Program-made: the position numbers and the translations under genes | Shown: piece after piece, positions 1 to 10,232 of the stretch | Numbering within the stretch: position 1 is the first letter of the stretch | Layout of the letters: each line of letters starts with the position of its first letter | Source of the DNA: Rallus limicola | Lineage: Eukaryota; Chordata; Aves; Gruiformes; Rallidae | Assembly (NCBI GenBank): GCA_022605955.1 | Contig: JAKCOZ010000011.1 | Coordinates: forward strand, 6,205,990 to 6,269,989 | Reading direction: 5' to 3' | DNA: 64,000 bases | Notes under the pieces: generated by a model | The model's database searches: none | What the model was told of the DNA's origin: nothing | Seen by the model: the letters and a program-made list of their open reading frames with translations, nothing else

Positions 1-113
1 CCAGACAACACCATCACTACTCGTTAATAGCAAAGCTGTTAAATGAGTTGACATTAGCATGCTACATCCCTCCGATTCATGTGATGACGTGCTCTTAAAA
101 GAAAATTTAATTA

Positions 114-119
114 AATAAA
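114..119 (+). terminator. Possible proximal polyadenylation hexamer
   Basis: AATAAA within T/A-rich sequence, followed by TCTTTGCCTTC. It could serve as an early alternative 3' end of the same putative transcript. A hexamer alone is weak evidence. Confidence 0.25.
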
Positions 120-413
120 GTCTTTGCCTTCTAAAGGTTGTATACCAAGTATGCTTAAAGTATAAGTAAGACACTTTTTTTTCCTTCTAATACTTAGTTT
201 TCCTTCAAAGATGGAAGCTGTAATTGATTCTATTTATTGTTGGTTTGTGGTAGCTTGACGCATACCACTGTCCATTTATTTGTAACTGTAAAATACGTTT
301 GTTAGTCTCAGCAGCACTTAAAAAGCCAGTGTCTGGTTACACATTTCAGTTTTGTTTTTTGTTTAGTAAGCAAGAGAAAAAGATGTACTGCCAGTGCAAG
401 CTGTTTCCTATTT

Positions 414-419
414 AATAAA
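414..419 (+). terminator. Possible alternative polyadenylation hexamer
   Basis: AATAAA followed by a T/GT-rich stretch (TTTGTACATTATTTGTTATTGCT), a plausible downstream element. It may be an intermediate 3' end of the putative upstream gene. Confidence 0.3.
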
Positions 420-1430
420 AGGTACTATATTTGTACATTATTTGTTATTGCTGAGAAGGGCTTTTTAAGGTTTACTGTATGCATATTAAGTAATTTTTAG
501 GGTGCTTTTGTGTTGAAATGTTGTTAAGAGTGGCTGCAGGCAGCAACCCAGATTTTTTTTTTTTAAGACGTTGTTGTAAAATTCAAGCACTTGGTTCTTG
601 TTTCTGGATAAATCCAGCACAGACCAGACTTTTGTTTTGCTCAGTACTGACAGGACTCTGTTTGTGTCCCCGCGGTTTTTCAACTCGACCATTAGGGACA
701 GACGTTGAAAACGTTTTCTCCGCCTGGTCGAGGCGCGTGTGTTTGATCCGTGCCCTCGGCTTCCTTGGCTGTGTAGGCAGGCATCTAGCTCTGCCTGCCA
801 GAGATAGGAAGGGAAGGATATTTTGAGTACCTACATGTGAAGGAGCACCAGCCCCTTGATTCTCAGTAGACCTTTGTGCTCCTGAATCCTCCCGGTGCCT
901 TTTGAAAACCTCTCCCAGTAGGTTGGGCTGGTCATGGAGGGAGTTGTACAGAAATGCTCATCAAAACTTTCAGGAAAGGCTTCCGATCGCTTGGAAATGC
1001 TCTTGAATCAGGATATCAGACCAAAATAAAACAAACCCAAGGGGTGCTATGGTAGTAAATCATAAGATGATTTTATGTTTGCAAGGTACTTTGCATGGAA
1101 AGAGAGGCATTGTCTCAAAGGTATGACAGCCCTTCCCTTCCGTGAGTGCAAATCTTTTGCACCGGTCATAGATTTAAAGATTAAAAATGGCCTTTTTTTA
1201 CTTTCTAGCTCTCTTATCCTACCAAAGATTTACTTCCAGCACAACAGGCACGATGTCGTTTTGCCAAATGGAGGATTAAATCCTCTTCTCCCTCCTCCTA
1301 ATGGTAACTGAATCAGGGTCAGCGGGTCAGGAAGGATGAGTAAAGCAAATTATTTAACCCACAGCATCATTCGCATGGCGTTTATCGTTTCTTTTATAAG
1401 ATCAGCTGCTGTGTCTTTCTTAGCATTGAA

Positions 1431-1456
1431 TTTTTTTTTTTTTTTTTTTTTTTTTT
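1431..1456 (+). repeat. Poly-T tract, 26 bases
   Basis: Uninterrupted run of 26 T. There is no SINE or CR1 body next to it, so it is not obviously a retrotransposon tail. It is expected to vary in length between individuals. Confidence 0.9.
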
Positions 1457-1935
1457 GCCAGCAGTCCCCCGAGCAAAGATTTACCGGTTTCCACAGGTAC
1501 CACCTCGAGCTGGGAAAATTTTGCACTTTTACACGTAGCAAAGCAAAGCTCAGCCCCGCACCAGGATGCGCGCGGCCAACAAGCCATGAGCAAAAGCAAT
1601 AATCAAAACCTGGATTAGCCATGAGCTCAAAGAAGCCCCATTCTCTGAAACCCTAAATTTCTTGTTTTGTTTTGGTTTTTTTTTTAAATAGAATGCATTT
1701 CATTTTAACATTTTCTGAGAACTTTTTTAGATGTTTGTTTACTTCCATGTTTACAGATAGCTCTTTGCTTTTTTTTTCTAAATGCAGTACTTTAAAGTGT
1801 ATCAGCCAAAACCATACTTTTACAGTAACTTTTGTTTTAGGTAATATGAGTGACATTCCAATTTTTTTTGGTTGTTGTTAAATATGCTTTACCAGTCTTG
1901 AATTTCCGCTGGAACAAAATATTTGTAGCATTTTG

Positions 1936-1943
1936 TGTAAATA
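1936..1943 (+). promoter_or_regulatory. Pumilio-binding element in the putative 3' UTR
   Basis: TGTAAATA matches the UGUAHAUA consensus bound by PUM proteins in vertebrate 3' UTRs. It would matter only if this region is transcribed on the plus strand. Confidence 0.3.
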
Positions 1944-2164
1944 CAAGCTTTAATTTTTTATTTTTTCAAATGCTGTCACACGAGATTTGCTTTTCATGCA
2001 CATATTGTACAAACACACTCTGCTTTATGCCACAGACGATGATTGTGGATCAGTTTACTTCAACTTCAAAGGGACTATTTGTATTGTATGTTGCAACTGT
2101 AAATTGAATTGTTTGGCATTTTCTCATGATTGTAATATTAATTTGAAGTTTGAATTTCATTTTC

Positions 2165-2190
2165 AATAAAATGGCTTTTTTTTTGTTAAT
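2165..2190 (+). terminator. Candidate terminal polyadenylation signal and cleavage region
   Basis: A canonical AATAAA at 2165-2170 is followed by a T-run, then GTTAATGTTCTTC and another T-run. This matches the hexamer plus U/GU-rich downstream element layout of vertebrate mRNA 3' ends. Cleavage would be expected about 10-25 bases after the hexamer. Confidence 0.5.
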
Positions 2191-3449
2191 GTTCTTCTAT
2201 GCTTTTTTTTCTTCCACTGTCTCCTCTTAGCACCAGGCAGGGTAAAATAAGAACACGGCAGGACATGGTACCGGCCCATCTTTGGTGGCCCTATCAATTT
2301 CTGCAGCACTTAAATTTTCAATGAAATATAAAAAGTGAGTTTCCAGGTCTATGGGTGGTAAAGGACATCTTCTTAATCTCAATTCTAATGTTGCTTCTTT
2401 TCCTGAGCATGCAAACTATCAAAACCCATGTTTCTTAGAGGAGCTCAAACTGCTCCAGTCATCGTTAACTCTGAAACCTAACAGCTGGCATTAGTTGGGA
2501 CTTTCTGGTGCTATGGCACTGTGGGTATAGCTTAAAGTGTAGGAAAAGCTGGGATAGATTTCCAAACTGGGAGGGGGGAGAAGGATTTGGGTTTATGGCG
2601 TATTTCCAGGGTGGGGGTTGTGCTATTTCCCCCTCTTCCCGGTCAGACCTGAGGAATGCAGTTTCAGATAATCTTGTGATTTGCATGACCCGAGGCAAGA
2701 ATAATTTCCAAGCAGCAAAAGATATATGGATAGGGAGGAGACTAGGGGAGGAGGCTATTTTTTCTTCAGCCTAATGTGAAGCAGGGATAGGAGGAGAGGC
2801 AGCTAATGAAGGTGAGGTTAAGTTCACCCAAGGCTGTCTGCAGGAGGAGAGGACAGGAGTTGTTTGCAAGCTTGTGCCTCAATTCATAGTAAGTTCTTAT
2901 CCTTTCTAGTTATTTCTTGAGGCTCCAAAAGAGAAACAGAGAGGGAGGAGGTTTTGTTCATTTCAAGAAACCTTTACCTCTGAAGTTTAATCTTTACTGA
3001 TACTGACTTTGTGAGCTCCGTTTGCTTTACCATGGACACCCACATCTCTCACATGGTGGTTGAAGATTGAGATGTTTGTGGGTTTTCAAGCGTGCTTTCC
3101 TTCCAACCTATAATCTGAGACCTGATTTTAGGGAAGTTTTACACATGACCAGGGAGCAAAACAAACCAGTCAATCGTGTGATTGCGATATCACTTTTTTG
3201 GGGGGAACTTAGACTGCAAATATTAGTGCTAAGACTTTCTGCTGCCCTCTGGTACACAGATTGACCCACCTCAGATAGTCAGAGCATTGAGATGTGTTTG
3301 TTATATTCTTTCTTTCATGGTCACTCAATCCAGATGCTTATAGAAGGAAATTAATAGTTTTTCACCATTGTTGATGGTCAAGCAGTGAAATAGGGCCCCA
3401 GGGAGGCTGGCCACTTCTGTTCTCGGAGATATACAGGGCCCAAATGGGT
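2191..3449. other. Intergenic, no gene seen
   Basis: Mixed unique sequence with a G-rich patch near 2568-2625. The reading frames at 2465-2774 overlap each other on opposite strands and have no recognisable domain. No repeat family was recognised. Confidence 0.55.
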
Positions 3450-3555
3450 AAAGCCTGGAGCGACCTGGTCTGACCCTGGAGCTGCAGCTGCTTGAGCAGA
3501 AAGTTGGGCTGGAGATCTCCCATGGTCCCCTCCAGATTATCCTATGGCCTGTGAG
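3450..3555 (+). mobile_element. Degenerate CR1 3' end fragment
   Basis: The order of words GAGCGACCTGGTCTGACC, GTTGGGCTGGAGATCTCCCATGGTCCCCTCCAG and TTATCCTATG follows the last 100 bases of avian CR1, where 'agcaacctggtctagt' precedes 'gttggactagatgatct...ggtcccttccaa...ttctatg'. Many substitutions make it an old copy. The tail repeat is lost. Confidence 0.5.
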
Positions 3556-5499
3556 TCAGGCTAGGAGCTGTCTACTATAGGTTGTTGTCTAAGCTAAAAA
3601 ATGATTTTGTTGAAAATACAGATAACACATATTCAGCTAAACCCAGACTATATAAAGATGTGTGACAGCATTAAATTCTTATGTAGGCAGGTTACTGGGG
3701 AGTTACAGTGATCCCTCTATCTTTTGTTGGTTTCTGGCATGTTCCTCTAGGATACCTACAGCAGACGTGGTCAGCACAAGAGTTGGAAGAGCCAAACCAT
3801 CACTCTGATCCAGTACAGAAATTCCCATGTGTTTTCCTCTTGTACACCATGCTGGGGGAGTTGCTTTTGATCTTGTGATGTAGCTTAAGAAAGTGTGCTC
3901 ATTCCTTTGTCTTAGCCAGAAACCAACCACTCTCAAGGCCTCAGGTAGTCAGGGTAGAGGACTGCCTGATCCTGATACGGAGGAGTGTAGGATGGTGGTG
4001 GGGAAATCAAACTCAAAGTCCTTTTAGGAGATAAGATTTAAAGGCTCTTTCTACAAGGGGTGATGACTGCTGTCTTTCCCTCCTTTTGGTGTCAGTAAAT
4101 AGCTTCTTCCTTAGGGGTTTTAAGGGTCAAATGTCAACACTTGATTGCTGGAGGCAGGCCGGTCCCATGCAGTGTACATACAGTGGGCAGCATCTTGTGC
4201 TGCCTCTCCCTGTTCGCCTCAGCTTCAACTTTTTAATTTCCTGTGGCTGTGAGCAACACCGGAGGGGCTCAGAGCAGCCTTCTCTTGGCAGCCACAGGCC
4301 TAAATCAGCCTTTTTTGTGCCTAAAACAAGCTCTTGGGGAGAGGTGGGGGAGAGAAGGAGCAGAGTTTGACTTTATGGTTCATCACCAAGCCCTGTGCTG
4401 GCACCAAATAAAAACATTCATCAGTCTGTTTACTGGGGAAAGGGAGGAAATAACCTCAGTCGTATAACCAAGGATTGACATGTACATTCTAGTTACCTTC
4501 TATGTGGTCAGGAGGAAATTAATCGGTATTTTGGGGTGAAATCTCTCCCCTGGGGAGGTGTTCGCGGGTGGCCAGTGCTCTGCATAAGTCACAGCAGTGC
4601 TCTACAACACTGGGGGGGTGGTGTCACACTAGATCATGTATTTGAGTAGTAGAGGGCATGGTGCAGAGTGGGTGCTTTGCAGCTCAGACACTCACAACTT
4701 GGCTGAAAGCTTGCAGAGAACAGGCCAAAAATGTTTTTTGTCAGAAATATTTGTAGGATGGGTTAAAATTACAAGGAAATCCGGTAGAAGCCCATAACCT
4801 TTGGGTAGGTGATGGGGGTGGTGATTATAGCAGGAAAAATACTGGGTGGTGGAGGTTGGGCATTTCTACTCAACATTATTAAGGAAAGACTTATCACAAG
4901 CATAAAGTAAAAATATAAGCATTTAGCATTCAAAAGGGCTGTCTTTGGCCATCCGTAATTGTAATCTTTTCTCTCTGTAGATATGTGGGTGCAATATCAT
5001 TCTAGGAGGTGTGGAACTGTTCTCATGGGGACTCTTTGTGATACTTTATATGGCCTTGGAGCAGGGGACGTCAGCATCTCTCCTCTGAGAACAGGAAGCT
5101 ATCAGTCCCATTAACAGATAAGGCTGTGAGGGACAAGGAGAACAAAGCCTAAACTTCTGAAAACATCTGGTGATCTGATGCAGTGCAAACAAAGTAACTT
5201 AGAACCTACGACATAATTTAAAATTTAAGTTCTCAGCCCTGCCCTGCACATTAATTGCATATATTTCTTGAGGTACATACAACCTGTGTTTTTAATGGGG
5301 TCATGTTACTTAAATAACAGATGGAGTTGAATTTCCCTCATTGGGAATTTGAGTGGACTTGAGTTTCTCTATTGCAGATTGGGTGAGACAGTAAAATAAA
5401 ACCCCTATATGTAAGATCTTGAAAATGTGAGAAAAATCATCTTTTAGTCCATAGCTGTGAAATTTCAGCATCATTTGTGATTGCCCAGGCAGCTTTGTG
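3556..5499. other. Intergenic, no gene seen
   Basis: Unique sequence. G-rich words at 4611-4622 and 4801-4862 do not form a full four-run G-quadruplex consensus. The frame at 4086-4370 has no domain or splice context that I recognise. Confidence 0.5.
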
Positions 5500-5580
5500 T
5501 TTCTCTTTTCATGCCTCAGTTTCCCTAAATATGTACTGTTTTCCTACTTTGTTAGTATGTCCCATGCACTCATTGTTTAT
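5500..5580 (+). mobile_element. Possible MIR-like SINE relic
   Basis: CATGCCTCAGTTTCCCTAA matches the diagnostic central word of MIR/CORE-SINEs (TGCCTCAGTTTCCCCATC). The flanks are too diverged to extend the match, so this could be chance similarity. Confidence 0.35.
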
Positions 5581-5596
5581 GGAGAGTTTTGAGCTT

Positions 5597-5616
5597 TTGT
5601 TGTTGTTGTTGTTGTT
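5597..5616 (+). repeat. (TTG)6 microsatellite
   Basis: Six full TTG units plus TT, uninterrupted. Confidence 0.9.
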
Positions 5617-5684
5617 TAGCTCTTTTTACTACAAATCCAGTGTTTGGTCTCACACCATTGGATAGTCTCCTTTGAAACAACACA

Positions 5685-5707
5685 TTTCTAAACCACATGT
5701 TTAGAAA
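5685..5707. repeat. Short perfect inverted repeat (9-bp arms, 5-nt loop)
   Basis: TTTCTAAAC at 5685-5693 is matched by GTTTAGAAA at 5699-5707 with CACAT between. It can fold as a small hairpin. No function is implied. Confidence 0.7.
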
Positions 5708-8700
5708 AATTGACCCAGTTTCCAGACTGCTGATCTGGTCAAAAAACAATGCGGAGTTAAGGCCAAGTTGTGCTGTCTCAACAGATTTAGTTGGGATTTG
5801 CGGTGGGGCAGGAAGAAAAGCAGAGATCGCTGCAATGCGTGGAGGCAGCCCTTGGCCGCTTCCTCCCGGCAGCTCGCTCAGGATGAGCAGCTGGAGCTTG
5901 CGGGATGTCCCAACACTTAGAGAAAAGCAAACATCCCATGTTAAAGTTGATAGGCCACAGCAACTTGCCAGTGATTAATGTTCACCGTGAGGCCAAATTC
6001 AGATGGTGATTACGCCAGTAGAGATCAGCTGAAGTCCCTCTATATATAGCCCCATGGTTTTGGACGCCAGCAATTTTCAACCCGTAAACGTGGGTGTTGT
6101 CAATGTGGGGGTCACTGAAATGCTGGTTGGAAGCTGCCTCTGTGGTTCTCCCAGTCCAGAGGTGGCTTGACACAGGACCACTGCCACCAGATCTGCTCAG
6201 TGTGGCTGTGTCCAGCAAGCCTTGAAGCCTTCCAAGCGTGGAGATTGGGCCAGAGCTTCTGCAAAGCATCCAGTCCCCACACTTCTAACGTTCACCTGCA
6301 ATCTCCCAAAGTTCAGTGGGTGTCTTTTCCCCCAGTTTCTGGGTTTGGGTTTTTCCCTGCCTCTGGGTTTGGGCACACCGGGTACAGTAAGGGTTTAAAA
6401 CCTTGTTGCAGATATGTAGGAGTCCAGTGCTCAGTGACGGCTCCTTCCCACCCCTTCATGTGGATTCCTCCAAGACGGCACTTTAGAGCAGTATTAAAAA
6501 TAAAGTCAGAGCCTAAACACCAGGGCAGCCCCCACTTGTTTACTTTTTCATTTCCGTAGTTGGAAAAAGAAGTCCTTAGTAGCTGAAAATGATGCCTCTG
6601 CATCCAAAAGCTGAGAAATAGCTTGTCTTGGGAAAGCACAGTTTTTATCCCTGCTCCAGGGTGTCCAAGGCCAGTAGTGAACATCAGGAAATAGGAAGGA
6701 AAGACCATGGCAGAAGGGGAAAAACCCCCAGATAATCCAGACAGATCTCGGGAAATCTGGATGCAAAGGATCTTTGTGCTTTTATTGCCAGTAGTGGTGT
6801 TCTCCTAACAGAGCAGGATGTTCTCATCTTTTAATAATAGCCAAGCCAGATGCTAAAGTCTCTTCTGCAAATACTGCATAAGTGAGGAGAACAGCTGATT
6901 TCTGTTAAGATGGATACACCAAGAGAATAAGCCAAAAAAAAGTATGAGGAATCTCCAGAGGTCTTTCTTTGCAACACCACTTGGCAGCTAGATCTCAAAG
7001 CTGGGACTGAAAATCCAGTCTGTGCTTCTGTCCCTTTGCTGATGGGTTGCGGCGTGTCAAGCAGCAATTCCTGCACCGCTCAGGGGGTTGGAGCAGCAGT
7101 GGCAGGGATTTCCCCCTGTACTTTAAAAAGCTGCAAAAGCCGCAGCCATTGGCTTTCGTGAAGCTGTAGAAAATACCAGTTAATGAGGAACTTGTTTGAT
7201 ATGTTCCTTTCTGTAGAAAATAGCCAGTCATTTAAAATGGCATCTTTGTTGCATATTTTTGGGGTTTTTTTTTTTGTATTTTCTCTTCTGCCCTGTTTTC
7301 TTTCCTTAGTCTCTTTTATTTGTCTGGAAGAGATTCATTCAAACTACTGGATGGAGACAGGATTGCTATTTTATAAGGCAAATAGGCATTAAGAAAGATG
7401 CCTCTTCCTCTCCTCACACTATCCCTTCAATTAACTTTTGCTTATGTTCAGCACAGAAACTTCAGTTCCCTCTGGTCAAGGATCTTTGAAGCCACAGAAA
7501 ATTTGCTCTGGTCTGTAGTGTGCTTATAGGTATTGGATGGAAAGTGTTAGAGGAAAGTAGGGTACATGGTGATGTGATATTTTGTATGTCTGTAATGGGG
7601 CAATGTCCAAGAGAAGGAAGAACTGACTGTGTATCATGTTCACACATTTTTCTCATATGCTGAATGGCAGACCTCAAAAACAGTTCCTAGAAACCAGAAA
7701 AAAACCCATTGTGAAACGTTGAGGAGATCTCATCCAGTGTTTAGGATTGCCGACTAATGGTTGCAGATAAAAATGTTTACGGAGAACTTGTGCAATCCTT
7801 TTCCTTGCCAGTGAGGGAAGTTTTTTTACGTGCTGTTTCAAACTTCCCCATCTCTGCCTGACCAAGAGGATCCCCCCAGTTGCACTTCTCATAATTTTTC
7901 AATTAGGGACTCATTTTGGTTGCTCCATTGAACAGGGTGCAAGAACACTTTTCCCCCTCCCTGCCCTCATTTTTTTTTGCATTTATTTGCAAAAGATACT
8001 TTTTGAGGTTTAGTCATGTTAAGCCTGGCTGTGTGTTTATTATGGGCTTCTGCCCTGGAGGAACAGACCCTGTACCCGCTCTGTGGTGAAGGATAGAAAG
8101 AAGGATGGAAAGAGGATTCTCTGCTCCTGGCTGAGGGTGTGTGTCCTGTGCTGAGGCAATCGACTGCTCAGACACACCTGGCTGTATCAGACTTCACCAT
8201 CTGGAGAAGATTAAAAATAGAGATAGATAATTTAGGTCATCTGCAGCATGACAACCTAGACACAGGAAAACAAACCGCTGGTACTTGAGCAGACCGTGGT
8301 TCAGAGTAGATGGCACCTCCCTAAGGCTGTTCAAGTCAAGTTGGTGGGGGTGAGGGATGAAACCCTGATGAAGGTGGATAAATGAATGCATAGGATAAAC
8401 AGAAGTCCTCTCAGAGGCAAATCTTCATGCTCAGATCCTGGCTTTCCTATGAAGTAGTACAGTCCTGAAGGCACCCCCTGTTCCAGCTCCCTCAGTATGT
8501 GTTACACCTACGGTCAGCATTCAGAACTTGCATTTGGCAAATCCTTCTTTCTGTCAACAAGTGAAGCGAAAGTTGGGTCCAGTTTGTGCTCTGAGGAAGT
8601 GTAGACTTGCTGAAGTCACTGCCAGATTTAATATCACTATTGGCCCTTTGGCATTTCAACTACTGCTATGTTAAAGTATTTTAATCATAAACCCTACTAG

Positions 8701-10025
8701 GCCCAGGAAAGCTGATAAGAGCTGCACAGAGGGACTCATCCATTCCCTGGGCTTCTTCCAGTTCATTCTATGTGCTTCTCCTATCCTGATGTGGGGCCTT
8801 TCAGCCCCACACTGGTGTGGTGGGCCAAAAGGAGAGAAAATTACAGCAGCCTGCCTAGTGCTCCTTGGGCCTCTAGACTCATGAAAATATGCACCCAATA
8901 CAGAAAAGGGTAATACTGAATTTGCAAAGGTCTTCTGACAGAGATGAAAATGTCCACAGGCCTTGACAGTGAAATGTCAAAATTATTTCTTCAGTGTTTC
9001 TTTAAAACTGGAATTAAGGAATTGAACATTAAAGACAGAAGACGTAAAGCTCAGAAACACACCCACACCCACATTCAATACCAAAAAAAAAAGGAAAAAA
9101 AAAATTTCAGCCACATCCCAGAATGAGAAGCAGATCAGTTTTGAAAATGTTTTCTTAAGTTCAGTCTTTTCTCAAGTGTCCAGAAGAGATGGGTTCTTAA
9201 TAAAAGTTGTGCAATGCTTTAGATAGGCATTGGTGAAAATACTGAATATGAACCAGCCTCTGTATTTATCACTTTGTTAAGTCAAGGATGGCTTTTGAAA
9301 TATTATCAGAAATGGGTAAAAAATATATATATATGGACAGGGGATCTGACCTTACTATGAAACCTGCAGTTTCCGGTTTATTTAGGAAAAGTGATTGTTA
9401 TTTAGTTATTTCTTTTAGCCTAAAATGTAGTTATTGTTTTCCTTCCAGGGGGTTTTGGCTGCTTTACAGCTGTTGTTAAGAAATCAGTTTTTCTTAGTAA
9501 AATATGTACCCATTTGTTAAGATTTGTGACAAGGCAAATTTCAAAGTATTGAAAGTCTGTGATGTCATTTTTCTGGAACAGGCCAATACTTTGCCAGTAA
9601 GCACATTTCTCCTTAACCAATACCAATCCTAATTAAAGAGAAAAAGAGGAGTTTGCCTTTCTGGGAATTGTTTTATGTCACAGATGTTATAGCTGGTCAT
9701 TCTACTTTGTCCTCTTTAAGTTCACAATGAAGGTTTAAAAACATTATTAGCAAGGGGCACAAAGGAATGATTTGCTTCAGGTGATAAATGGTAGAATTGA
9801 ATCCAGTTGGGTTTCTTTTTGAAGCCAGTAAAAGCCATCTGAATATTTTCTGCAAAGATAACAGTTGGAAGCAGAGCCTTCAATGTCATTTGCCTCCTAG
9901 CACATGACTTGTAACCTACCAGATGACCACTTCCAGCTTGCTTCCAGCAAGCTCAGGGCTGGGCACAACAGCTAACTCATTCCTAAAGCAGGAACATAAT
10001 CCCTAAATTGCCCTAAAAGGGTTTC
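5708..10025. other. Intergenic, no gene seen
   Basis: Mostly unique sequence. A pair of TCTGGGTTTGGG direct repeats sits at about 6338 and 6362. The palindromic 10-mer CTATATATAG occurs at 6040-6049. An A-rich low-complexity patch lies at about 9079-9105. The opposed frames at 6167-6559 (+) and 6313-6708 (-) overlap each other and show no domain. Confidence 0.5.
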
Positions 10026-10057
10026 ACAGTCTGTGTAAGAAGTATCACACAGACTGT
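10026..10057. repeat. Perfect inverted repeat (11-bp arms, 10-nt loop)
   Basis: ACAGTCTGTGT at 10026-10036 is the reverse complement of ACACAGACTGT at 10047-10057. It can form a hairpin in either strand. Confidence 0.75.
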
Positions 10058-10220
10058 TAATCAGAAATTGAAGCTAGATGCCAGAATGGACAAACTCCAT
10101 CATGCAGATGGCCACGAGAAAAGAATTTGGCCCAAGATGTGCTCTAAGGTGATATCTTTAAGTCAAATGCTAATTTGCTGAGATTTAAGAATTGGGGACA
10201 ATAATTTAGACATTCCCACT

Positions 10221-10232
10221 CCCCCCCCCCCC
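10221..10232 (+). repeat. Poly-C tract, 12 bases
   Basis: Uninterrupted run of 12 C preceded by CATTCCCACT. Prone to length variation and sequencing error. Confidence 0.85.

Larger units (their letters stand above)
1..2190 (+). other. Probable 3' untranslated region of an unidentified upstream gene (partial)
   Basis: The stretch is T-rich, has no CR1 or SINE-like match that I can see, and carries AATAAA hexamers at 114-119, 414-419 and 2165-2170. The last one is followed within about 10-40 bases by T-rich and GT-rich sequence, the usual arrangement of a terminal cleavage and polyadenylation site. A Pumilio consensus TGTAAATA lies at 1936-1943. Short reading frames on both strands have no recognisable domain. 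The inference is that a plus-strand gene ends here and its stop codon lies to the left of the window. The three hexamers would allow alternative 3' ends. I do not recognise the gene. It could instead be ordinary T-rich intergenic DNA, and the more GC-rich patch at about 660-800 is not typical of a 3' UTR. Confidence 0.5.

Noticed and set aside
4801..4862. G-quadruplex candidate
   Set aside because: Fewer than four GGG runs with short loops occur together.
6167..6708. 130- and 131-codon frames on opposite strands
   Set aside because: They are mutual shadows without domain similarity; composition explains them.
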